From assembly GCA_003248805.1 (NCBI GenBank), contig QFQY01000003.1, forward strand, positions 1 through 64,000: a DNA stretch of 64,000 nucleotides, written 5' to 3'. The position numbers and the translations under genes are program-made. Shown piece after piece: positions 34,325-42,139 of this stretch. The notes under the pieces are model-generated. The model was not told the DNA's origin, ran no database searches, and saw only the letters and a program-made list of their open reading frames with translations. The DNA comes from Chelatococcus sp. GTDB lineage: Bacteria; Pseudomonadota; Alphaproteobacteria; Rhizobiales; Beijerinckiaceae. Within the stretch, counting starts at the first letter, position 1. Each line of letters starts with the position of its first letter.

Positions 34325-34993
34325 TCAGAGCCCGAACACGCCGGGCAGGCCCGAGATGTCCTTGATCTCGGTGTAGCCGTAATAGGGGTTCGCCGGCTCG
34401 TGCCCGCGATTGACCCAGACCTTGTTCTTGATGCCGAGGTCATGCGCCGTCATCAGGTCGTAGCGGAACGAGGACGAGACGTGGCAGACGTCCTCCGGCC
34501 CGCAGCCCAGCATGTCGAACATGTATTCGAAGCCCTTCATGCGCGGCTTGTAGGATCGCGCCTGCTCGGCCGTGTAGACGGCATGGAAGGGCGCGCCGAG
34601 CCGGGCGACATTGTGCGGGATCTGGTCGTTGTCGGCATTGGAGAGAATGACGAGCGGGATTTCCTTGGCGACCTTGGCGAGGCCTTCCGGAACGTCCGCA
34701 TGCGGCCCCCAGGTCGGGACCTGCTCGTACACCCAGCGCGCATCCTCGGGGCGGAAGGCGACACCGTTCCGGCGACAGGTCCGCTCCAGCGAGTTGTAGA
34801 CGACCTCTTCATAGGGCTTCCAGTCGCCGAGGATCTCGTCGAGGCGATAGGCCGAGAAATTCGTGATGAACGTCCGCATCGCAGGCTCGTCCAGCTTGTC
34901 GCCGTAAAGGGCGCGCGCGGCCTTATCCATCGCGAAGTAGATCAGCGTGCCGTGGCAGTCGAAGGTCACGAATTTGGGCTTGAAGACGGTCAT
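34325..34993 (-). CDS. HAD hydrolase of the haloacid dehalogenase type II family
   Basis: The 222-residue protein has motif I FDCHGTLIYF (nucleophile Asp), motif II LVILSNADN, the lysine in ARSYKPRMKGFEY and motif IV CHVSSSFRYDLMTAH. The cap is of the L-2-haloacid dehalogenase type. In motif I the second acidic position is His (DCH rather than DxD), as in dehalogenase-like HADs, so phosphatase activity is less likely. It is the first gene of a two-gene operon with the oxidase. ATG at 34993 is clear. A second gene of this family lies at 37845-38561. Confidence 0.86.
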   Translation of the reverse strand: MTVFKPKFVTFDCHGTLIYFAMDKAARALYGDKLDEPAMRTFITNFSAYRLDEILGDWKPYEEVVYNSLERTCRRNGVAFRPEDARWVYEQVPTWGPHADVPEGLAKVAKEIPLVILSNADNDQIPHNVARLGAPFHAVYTAEQARSYKPRMKGFEYMFDMLGCGPEDVCHVSSSFRYDLMTAHDLGIKNKVWVNRGHEPANPYYGYTEIKDISGLPGVFGL

Positions 34994-35314
34994 CCGCGGA
35001 GATCCCCTGTGGCGAAACGGTTGTGTCCGTTGCCGGGATCATAGCCGGCGCCCGAACGGCGCGAGCACCGCATTGCCCGCGGCGCGAAGCACAAACTGCC
35101 GTCCGCCCACGAGGCTATGGCAGACAGTTGCGCCCGCGGCGCGGCCGAGGCGCGCCATGCCCGGCCGTTCCCGGCGCTGCCGGGCCGGCCGTGGCATTCC
35201 GTGCGGTCGCCATGCGTTCCTACGGTCGAAGATGTCGCCCGGCGCCCGTCCTCAGGAGCAACTGCGCCGGCACACGCCCTATCCATGGATACAACGGATG
35301 AGGCGCGAAGCATC
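34994..35314. other. Intergenic region between divergent HAD and GNAT genes
   Basis: This 321-base stretch separates two divergent genes and should hold both promoters. It has a loose dyad AACTGCC ... GGCAGACAGTT around 35095-35128. Reading frames here are not supported as genes. Nothing else is clear. Confidence 0.4.
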
Positions 35315-36166
35315 ATGCACCAGGACACGATCGAACTCGTCGCCTTCGACGAAAGCCATCTCGACGGCGCCGTCCTGCTGTCGCGGGAGGCGGGCTGGCC
35401 GCACCGGCGCGAGGATTGGGCGCTGGTCCTTTCCCTCAGCCAGGGCTTCGTCGCGCTTCAGGGCGACACCGTTGTCGGCACCACGATGCTGACCCCCTTC
35501 GGGGACGATTGCGCGAGCATCAACATGGTGATCGTCGCGGCCGGCATGCGCGGGCGCGGCCTCGGGCGGAAGCTGATGGATGCCGCCCTGCAGGCCTGCG
35601 GCATGCGCGAATGCCGCCTCACCGCGACCGCGGACGGCCTGCCCCTCTATGAGAAGCTGGGCTTCGAAGCCACCCACGAGATCCGTCAGCATCAGGGCGT
35701 TGCCGCATTGCTGCCGGAGGACGAGGCGAGCGACGCGATCGAACTGGATTGGGCCGGGCCGGAGAACCTCCCCGCGGTGGCGGCGCTCGATCTGCAGGCG
35801 CTTGGGTTGGACCGCCGGCCTCTGCTGAGGCTCCTGGCCGAGGCCGGGCGCATGGTCATCCTCCGCGAGGCCGGCGAGATCGTCGGCTATGCCGCGATGC
35901 GCCCGTTCGGCCGCGGTTGGGTACTCGGCCCGGTCGTCGCGAGCACCCTGGAGCAGGCGCAGGACCTCCTGAAGGTCCTCATCGCCAGCCGGCCCGGCGC
36001 CTTCCTGCGCGTCGACACGGCCGAATGGCGGCAGCTTTCGCCATGGCTTTCCGCGCGCGGCCTCGCCGGCGTCGGCGGCGGCGTCGCCATGCGCCGCAAC
36101 GCGACGGGCCGCCGGCCGCCCGGCCCCGCCAAACCCTTCGCTCTCGCCAGTCAGGCGCTCGGATAA
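35315..36166 (+). CDS. Two-domain GNAT N-acetyltransferase
   Basis: The 283-residue protein has an N-terminal GNAT domain with VVGTTMLTPFGDDCASINMV and acetyl-CoA loop RGRGLGRKLMDAA, and a second GNAT-like domain (PF18014) with RPFGRGWVLGPVVASTLEQA. It ends FALASQALG like its paralogue at 27751-28656. The aminotransferase follows after 14 bases, so both are co-transcribed. The product may acetylate an amine that the aminotransferase or oxidases would otherwise attack. ATG at 35315 (MHQDTIELV) is favoured over 35285, though both are in frame. Confidence 0.83.
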   Translation: MHQDTIELVAFDESHLDGAVLLSREAGWPHRREDWALVLSLSQGFVALQGDTVVGTTMLTPFGDDCASINMVIVAAGMRGRGLGRKLMDAALQACGMRECRLTATADGLPLYEKLGFEATHEIRQHQGVAALLPEDEASDAIELDWAGPENLPAVAALDLQALGLDRRPLLRLLAEAGRMVILREAGEIVGYAAMRPFGRGWVLGPVVASTLEQAQDLLKVLIASRPGAFLRVDTAEWRQLSPWLSARGLAGVGGGVAMRRNATGRRPPGPAKPFALASQALG

Positions 36167-36180
36167 GCTGGAGAACCGCC

Positions 36181-37557
36181 ATGTTGAGCAATTCCCTGAT
36201 CGAACTCGATCGCGAACACTGGATTCACCCGGTCGCCTCCTATCGCGGCCATGAGAAGGCCGGGGTGCGCGTGCTGCGCTCCGCCAAGGGCGCGACCGTC
36301 ACCGATGCGTCCGGCAAGCAGCTCATCGACGGCTTCGCCGGGCTGTGGTGCGTCAACGCGGGCTACGGCCATGAGAGCATCGTCGAGGCCGCGGCGAACC
36401 AGATGCGAGAACTCGCCTATGCGACGGGGTATTTCGGCCTCGGCTCCGAGCCCGCGATCCGGCTCGCCGCCGAACTCGCCGAGCGTTCGCCGGGCGATCT
36501 CAACCGGGTCTACTTCACCCTCGGGGGCTCCGACGCCGTCGACAGCACGGTCCGCTTCATCCGCTACTACCAGCAGGCCCGCGGCAAGCCGCAGAAGGAC
36601 CAGTTCATCTCGATCGAGCAGGGCTATCACGGCTCCTCGACCGTCGGCGCCGGCCTGACCGCCCTGCCCGCCTTCCATGCCGGGTTCGGCGTGCCCTATG
36701 ACTGGCAGCACAAGATTCCGTCGCACTACACCTACCGCAACCCGGTCGGCTCCGCCCCGGACGCCGTCATCGCCGCCTCGCTGGCGGCGCTTCGGGCCAA
36801 GGTCGAGGCCGTCGGCGGCGCCGAGCGTGTCGCGGCCTTCTATTGCGAGCCGATCCAGGGCTCCGGCGGCGTGCTCGTTCCGCCGCCGGGCTGGGTCAAG
36901 GCGATGCGCGAGCTCTGCCGCGAGCTCGACATCCTGTTCGTCGCCGACGAGGTCATCACCGGCTTCGGCCGCACCGGCCCGCTCTTCGCCTGCGCCGACG
37001 AGGACATCGTCCCCGACCTGATGACCGTCGCGAAGGGGCTGACCTCGGGCTATGTGCCGATGGGCGCGGTGCTGATGTCGCAGAAGGTGTACGACGTCAT
37101 CGCGGACGGCGCGGGCGCGGCGGCGGTGGGGCACGGCTACACCTATTCCGCCCATCCGGTCAGCGCGGCGGTCGGCCTGGAAGTCCTGCGTCTCTACGAG
37201 ACCGGCCTGCTCGACAACGGCCGCAAGGCCGGCGCACGCCTGATGGCGGGCCTCGAAGGCCTGAGCGACCACCCCCTCGTCGGCGAAGTGCGCGGCCGTG
37301 GCATGCTGGCCGCGGTCGAGCTGGTGACCGACAAGGCGAAGAAGACGCCGCTGCCCGCGGCCGCCGCCCCGGCCCAGCGCGTGTTCGATCGTGCCTGGGA
37401 CAAGGGGCTGGTCATTCGCGCCTTCGGCAACGGCGTGCTGGGCTACGCCCCGCCCCTGTGCTGCACCGATGCCGAGATCGACGCGATCGTCGAACGGACC
37501 CGCGCCACGCTCGACGAGACGCTGGCCGACCCGGATGTCCGCGCCGCGATGGCGTGA
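36181..37557 (+). CDS. Class III pyridoxal-phosphate aminotransferase (polyamine/beta-amino acid type)
   Basis: The 458-residue enzyme has the class III core: YFTLGGSDAVDST, the PLP-binding aspartate D256 in FVADEVITGFGRTG, Schiff-base lysine K285 in TVAKGLTSG and the later HGYTYSAHPVSAA. The sequence is close to putrescine:pyruvate or omega-amino acid aminotransferases such as SpuC. It would produce an amino-aldehyde or semialdehyde for the aldehyde dehydrogenase. It is 14 bases after the GNAT gene. Substrate specificity is inferred from the family only. Confidence 0.9.
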   Translation: MLSNSLIELDREHWIHPVASYRGHEKAGVRVLRSAKGATVTDASGKQLIDGFAGLWCVNAGYGHESIVEAAANQMRELAYATGYFGLGSEPAIRLAAELAERSPGDLNRVYFTLGGSDAVDSTVRFIRYYQQARGKPQKDQFISIEQGYHGSSTVGAGLTALPAFHAGFGVPYDWQHKIPSHYTYRNPVGSAPDAVIAASLAALRAKVEAVGGAERVAAFYCEPIQGSGGVLVPPPGWVKAMRELCRELDILFVADEVITGFGRTGPLFACADEDIVPDLMTVAKGLTSGYVPMGAVLMSQKVYDVIADGAGAAAVGHGYTYSAHPVSAAVGLEVLRLYETGLLDNGRKAGARLMAGLEGLSDHPLVGEVRGRGMLAAVELVTDKAKKTPLPAAAAPAQRVFDRAWDKGLVIRAFGNGVLGYAPPLCCTDAEIDAIVERTRATLDETLADPDVRAAMA

Positions 37558-37844
37558 CGCCACGATCCACGCTGAGGCGGAGCGGACGCAGGGCCCCCCT
37601 CGCCGCTCCGCGCAGCCGAGATTCCGCTGCGGCTGCGAATTCGGAATTTTGTGCCGCGCGGTTTTCGACATTCAGCGTATCCGGCGAGCCGGAAGTGGGA
37701 AACTGAGTCATGGCCGACGGAGATCGGCCGGGGAACAGAGCGCAACCGTCCCGACCAGCGGCCGAGCAGACCGGTGACGAAGCGACCGCGCTCGCTGACG
37801 ACCACGGATTCCCGCCTGCGAACGGCGGAGGAAGCGGAGAGGCG

Positions 37845-38561
37845 ATGGCTAAGGGTTTCGGCGATTTCCGCTATATGACATTCGACGTCGTCGGCACGCT
37901 GATCGACTTCGAAGGCGGCCTCGTCGACTGCCTGGCCGCCATCGCACGCGAGGCCGGCGTTCCCTTCGATGGCGAGCACGCCCTGGGCCTCTACCGGGCG
38001 GCGCGCTACATGCCCGACGTCCAGCGTTTCCCGGACGATCTCGTCCGCGTCTACGGCGTGATCGCGCCGAAGCTCGGCCTTCCGGCCGGCCAGGACCGTG
38101 CGCAGCGGCTGCGCGACTCCGTCGAGAGCTGGCGCCCCTTCCCCGACAGCGCCGATGCGCTGGCCCGCCTGGCGAAGCGCTACAGGCTGATCGCGATGAC
38201 CAACGCCCAGCGCTGGGCTTTCGAGCATTTCGCCCGCGCGCTCGGCAACCCGTTCTACGCCGGCTTCACCGTCGACGACACCGGCACCGAAAAGCCGGAC
38301 CCCGCCTTCTTCGAGCAGGTCTTCGCCTTCGTCGAGAAGGATGGCGGCTCGCGCGGGCAGATCCTCCATGTCGCGCAGAGCCAGTATCACGACATCGGAA
38401 TCTCGCGGAAGCTCGGCCTGACTAATTGCTGGATCCAGCGACGCCACGCCCAGCCCGGCTATGGCGGCACGATCGAGCCGGAACGCTTCACGGAACCCGA
38501 CTTCCACCTGACCTCGATGGCCGCGCTCGCCGACGCCGTCGAGACCAGCCCGGTGGCCTGA
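37845..38561 (+). CDS. HAD hydrolase of the haloacid dehalogenase type II family (second copy)
   Basis: The 238-residue protein has motif I MTFDVVGTLIDF with the nucleophile Asp, motif II RLIAMTNAQRW, the lysine in TGTEKPDPAFFEQ and motif IV HVAQSQYHDIGIS. It is the same family as 34325-34993 but clearly divergent. ATG at 37845 follows GGAGAGGCG; the longer frame to 37710 is unlikely. The dpp-type binding protein follows after 65 bases, so it may head that operon. The role is unknown; a dephosphorylation or dehalogenation is possible. Confidence 0.84.
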   Translation: MAKGFGDFRYMTFDVVGTLIDFEGGLVDCLAAIAREAGVPFDGEHALGLYRAARYMPDVQRFPDDLVRVYGVIAPKLGLPAGQDRAQRLRDSVESWRPFPDSADALARLAKRYRLIAMTNAQRWAFEHFARALGNPFYAGFTVDDTGTEKPDPAFFEQVFAFVEKDGGSRGQILHVAQSQYHDIGISRKLGLTNCWIQRRHAQPGYGGTIEPERFTEPDFHLTSMAALADAVETSPVA

Positions 38562-38626
38562 AGGAACCCGCAACGAAGAAGCCCAACGTCGACACAACGG
38601 CGCATATTCAGAACAGGGGAACGAGC

Positions 38627-40240
38627 ATGACCGACAAGATTTCTTCCAGCTGGACCAGCGCCGACGACGCCATCGTCGAGAATGCCATCCGCCGCGGCGC
38701 CAGCCGCCGCGATCTCCTGCAGATGCTGATGGCCGGCGGCCTCGCCGCTTCCGCCAGCAGCCTCGTGCTGGCACGGGCGACCTCCGCCCTCGCCGCGACC
38801 CCGGTCAAGGGCGGCAACCTGAAGGCTGCCGGCTGGTCCTCCTCGACCGCCGACACGCTCGATCCGGCCAAGGCCTCGCTGTCGACGGACTATGTCCGCT
38901 GCTGCGCCTTCTACAACCGCCTGACCTTCCTCGACGGCAACGGCACGCTGCAGATGGAGCTCGCCGACAAGTTCGAGACCAAGGACGCCAAGGTCTGGAC
39001 CGTCACGCTCAAGAAGGGCGTCACCTTCCATGACGGCAAGCCGCTGACCTCCGCCGACGTCATCTACTCGCTGAAGCGCCATCTCGACCCGGCCGTCGGC
39101 TCGAAGTCGAACTCGCTCGCCAAGCAGATGACCGAGTTCAAGGCCGTCGATCCCCTGACCGTCGAGATCACGCTCGCGGCGCCGAACGGCGACCTGCCGA
39201 CGATTCTCTCGACGCATCACTTCATGATCATCGCCGACGGGACGACGAACTTCGCTAAGGCGAACGGCACCGGCGCCTTCGTCTGCGAATCCTTCGAGCC
39301 CGGCGTGCGCTCCATCGCCGTCAAGAACAAGAACTACTTCAAGCCCGGCGGCGCGAACCTCGACTCCTTCGAGTTCTTCGCGATCACCGACGACACCGCG
39401 CGCGTCAATGCGCTGCTCTCCGGCGACATCCAGCTCGCCGCCGCGATCAATCCGCGCTCGATGCGCCTGGTCGAGAGCCAGCCCGGCGTCGTGCTGTCGA
39501 AGACGACGACCGGCAACTACACGAACCTCAACATGCGGCTGGACATGGCGCCCGGCAACAAGGCCGATTTCGTGGAGGGGATGAAATACCTGCTCAACCG
39601 CGAGCAGATCCAGAAATCGGCGCTGCGTGGCCTCGCCGAGATCGCCAACGACCAGCCGATCCCGCCGATGAACCGGTATCACAACAAGGATCTGAAGCCG
39701 AAAGCGTTCGATCCCGAGCGGGCCAAGTCCCTCTTCCAGAAGGCCGGCCTTCTCGGCCAGTCGATCCCGATCGTCGCCTCGGATGCCGCCGGCTCCTCGG
39801 TCGACATGGCCGTGCTCGTCCAGCAGGCCGGCAACGCGATCGGCATGAAGTTCGACATCCAGCGCGTCCCGTCGGACGGCTATTGGTCGAACTACTGGCT
39901 GAAGGCCCCGGTCCATTTCGGCAACATCAACCCGCGGCCGACGCCGGACATCCTGTTCTCGCTGCTCTACGCCTCCACGGCGCCGTGGAACGAGAGCCAG
40001 TACAAGTCCGAGAAGTTCGACCGCATGCTGCTCGAGGCGCGCGGCTCGCTCGACGAGACCAAGCGCAAGCAGATCTACGACGAGATGCAGGTGATGGTCG
40101 CTAACGAGGCCGGCACCGCGATCCCGGTCTACATCTCCAACGTCGACGCGATCTCGAACAAGCTCAAGGGCCTGCTCCCGAACCCGCTCGGCGGGATGAT
40201 GGGCTACGCCTTCGCCGAGTACGTCTGGCTCGAAGGCTAA
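38627..40240 (+). CDS. Oligopeptide/amine ABC transporter substrate-binding protein (SBP_bac_5)
   Basis: The 537-residue protein has a twin-arginine signal (ASRRDLLQMLMAGGLAAS) and the cluster 5 binding-protein pattern: FETKDAKVWTVTLKKGVTFH, DGKPLTSADVIYSLKRHL, the helix DFVEGMKYLLNREQI and the late PVYISNVDAISNKL. It captures an oligopeptide or a similar ligand for the permeases that follow. ATG at 38627 follows a GGGGAACG box. A strong hairpin lies between its stop and the permease gene. Residues that contact the ligand cannot be told from this sequence alone. Confidence 0.9.
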   Translation: MTDKISSSWTSADDAIVENAIRRGASRRDLLQMLMAGGLAASASSLVLARATSALAATPVKGGNLKAAGWSSSTADTLDPAKASLSTDYVRCCAFYNRLTFLDGNGTLQMELADKFETKDAKVWTVTLKKGVTFHDGKPLTSADVIYSLKRHLDPAVGSKSNSLAKQMTEFKAVDPLTVEITLAAPNGDLPTILSTHHFMIIADGTTNFAKANGTGAFVCESFEPGVRSIAVKNKNYFKPGGANLDSFEFFAITDDTARVNALLSGDIQLAAAINPRSMRLVESQPGVVLSKTTTGNYTNLNMRLDMAPGNKADFVEGMKYLLNREQIQKSALRGLAEIANDQPIPPMNRYHNKDLKPKAFDPERAKSLFQKAGLLGQSIPIVASDAAGSSVDMAVLVQQAGNAIGMKFDIQRVPSDGYWSNYWLKAPVHFGNINPRPTPDILFSLLYASTAPWNESQYKSEKFDRMLLEARGSLDETKRKQIYDEMQVMVANEAGTAIPVYISNVDAISNKLKGLLPNPLGGMMGYAFAEYVWLEG

Positions 40241-40254
40241 GGCCCGGCTTCTGC

Positions 40255-40282
40255 GCGGGCCGGGCGCGTGCGCCCGGCCCGC
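40255..40282 (+). terminator. Intercistronic hairpin between the binding protein and permease genes
   Basis: A perfect 12-base-pair GC stem (GCGGGCCGGGCG / CGCCCGGCCCGC) with a 4-base loop starts 14 bases after the stop and is followed by ATTTCGT. It is probably a partial terminator or 3' stabiliser that keeps binding-protein mRNA more abundant than permease mRNA. Confidence 0.65.
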
Positions 40283-40328
40283 ATTTCGTGTCACACTCCG
40301 GTCGGAGGTGTCAGCTGCGGGAGCGTCG

Positions 40329-41279
40329 ATGAACCTTCACCTGTTGTCCCTGCTGGGCGGACGGCTGCTCGTCGCATTGCTGACGCTGCTGATCGTCTCC
40401 TTCGTGGTGTTCTGCGCCACCCAGATCCTGCCCGGCGACGTGGCGGAGGTGCTGCTCGGCCAGGCGGCGACGCCGGAGGCCGTGGCGGGCTTGCGCGCGG
40501 CGATGCATCTCAACGATCCCGCGATCCTGCGCTTCTTCCGCTGGCTCGGCGGGATGCTGACGGGCGATCTCGGCATTTCCTACGCCAACAACCGGCCGAT
40601 CGCGGACCTCGTCGCCGGCCGCCTGGGCAATTCGCTCCAGCTCGCGGCGGCGACGGCGCTGTTCTCGGTGCCGATCGCGCTCGCGCTCGGCATCACCGCG
40701 GCGATGCTGCGGGGCTCGCTCTACGACCGCTCGGTGACGATGGCAACGATCACGGTGATCTCGGTGCCGGAGTTCATGATCGCGACCGCCGGCGTGCTGA
40801 TCTTCGCGGTCTGGCTGAAATGGCTGCCCGCGCTCTCCTTCGCCCGCAACGTCACCTCCTTCGGCGAGATGCTGCGGATCTACGCCATGCCGGTCTTCAC
40901 CCTGAGCTTCGTCATCTCGGCACAGATGATCCGCATGTCGCGCGCCGCCGTCGTCGAGGCGCTCAACACGCCCTATGTCGAAATGGCGCAGCTGAAGGGC
41001 GCCTCCCGCACGCGGGTGGTTCTGCGCCACGCGCTGCCCAACGCGCTCGGGCCGATCGTCAACGCCGTCGCCCTCTCGCTCTCCTACCTGCTGGGCGGCG
41101 TCATCATCGTCGAGACGATCTTCAACTATCCGGGCATCGCCAAGCTGATGGTCGACGCGGTGGCGACCCGCGACCTGCCGCTCATCCAGAGCTGCGCGAT
41201 GATCTTCTGCGTCGTCTATCTGCTCCTGATCACGACGGCGGATGTCATCGCCATCCTGTCGAACCCGAAATTGCGCTGA
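40329..41279 (+). CDS. ABC transporter permease, DppB-like
   Basis: The 316-residue protein has about six helices and the DppB/OppB pattern. It opens with LLVALLTLLIVSFVVFCATQ and has the cytoplasmic EAA loop VVEALNTPYVEMAQLKGASR with ALPNALGPIVNAVAL. It forms half of the inner-membrane channel with the next gene. ATG at 40329 follows GCGGGAG; a GTG at 40308 is also in frame. The gene ends two bases before the next start. Confidence 0.92.
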   Translation: MNLHLLSLLGGRLLVALLTLLIVSFVVFCATQILPGDVAEVLLGQAATPEAVAGLRAAMHLNDPAILRFFRWLGGMLTGDLGISYANNRPIADLVAGRLGNSLQLAAATALFSVPIALALGITAAMLRGSLYDRSVTMATITVISVPEFMIATAGVLIFAVWLKWLPALSFARNVTSFGEMLRIYAMPVFTLSFVISAQMIRMSRAAVVEALNTPYVEMAQLKGASRTRVVLRHALPNALGPIVNAVALSLSYLLGGVIIVETIFNYPGIAKLMVDAVATRDLPLIQSCAMIFCVVYLLLITTADVIAILSNPKLR

Positions 41280-41281
41280 CC

Positions 41282-42139
41282 ATGGCCATCGACGCCGCAG
41301 ACACCACCCCCCTCGCCCCGCGCCGATCCGGCTATCGGTTCAACCTGACCGGCTGGATCAGCCTCGTCGTCATCCTCGCCTGGGCGGCGATCGCGATCCT
41401 CGCGCCCTATGTCACGCCCTACGGCATCAGCGACATCGTCGACTCCGACTATTTCGGCCCGATGAGCCTGCAGTTTCCGCTCGGGACGGATTATCTCGGC
41501 CGCGACATGCTTTCGCGCATCATGTTCGGCGCGCGCTACACCGTCGGCATCTCGCTGGCGGCCACGCTGATCGCCTGCACCGTCGGCGTCACGCTCGGCA
41601 TGGCGGCCGCCGTCAGCGGCGGCTGGTTCGACACCGTGCTGAGCCGCTTCGTCGACGCGCTGAGCTCCATTCCGAGCAAGCTCTTCAGCCTCGTGGTCGT
41701 CGCCGGCGTCGGCTCCTCGATTCCCGCGCTGATCCTGACGCTGGGCGTGATCTACACGCCCGGCTCCTATCGCTTCGCCCGGGCGCTCGCGGTCAACGTC
41801 AACACCACGGACTTCGTCACCGTGGCGCGCATCCGCGGCGAGAGGCTGAGCTACCTGATCCGTGCCGAGATCCTGCCCAACATCATCGGGCCGGTCCTCG
41901 CCGATGTCGGCCTGCGTTTCGTCTTCATCGTGCTGCTGCTCTCGGGCCTGTCCTTCCTCGGCCTCGGCGTGCAGCCGCCGGAGGCGGACTGGGGCTCGCT
42001 GGTGCGCGAGAACATCGGCGGCCTGCCCTTCGGCGCGCCGGCCGTGATGGCCCCCTCCTTCGCCATCGCCAGCCTGACGATCGCGGTCAACATGCTGATC
42101 GACAACCTGCCGCAGAAGATCCGCGACCGGAGCGAATGA
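41282..42139 (+). CDS. ABC transporter permease, DppC-like
   Basis: The 285-residue protein carries the DppC/OppC pattern: an N-terminal helix ISLVVILAWAAIAILAPYVT, PLGTDYLGRDMLSRIMFGAR, the EAA loop DFVTVARIRGERLSYLIRAE and the late LLLSGLSFLGLGVQPPEADW. It pairs with the DppB-like permease. ATG at 41282 lies two bases after the previous stop, and its own stop overlaps the start of the ATPase gene (ATGATGA). Confidence 0.93.
   Translation: MAIDAADTTPLAPRRSGYRFNLTGWISLVVILAWAAIAILAPYVTPYGISDIVDSDYFGPMSLQFPLGTDYLGRDMLSRIMFGARYTVGISLAATLIACTVGVTLGMAAAVSGGWFDTVLSRFVDALSSIPSKLFSLVVVAGVGSSIPALILTLGVIYTPGSYRFARALAVNVNTTDFVTVARIRGERLSYLIRAEILPNIIGPVLADVGLRFVFIVLLLSGLSFLGLGVQPPEADWGSLVRENIGGLPFGAPAVMAPSFAIASLTIAVNMLIDNLPQKIRDRSE

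Noticed and set aside
30795..34376. 1193-residue plus-strand open frame
   Set aside because: It runs out of frame through the cupin and aldehyde dehydrogenase genes and antisense to the oxidase; its composition is that of shadow frames.
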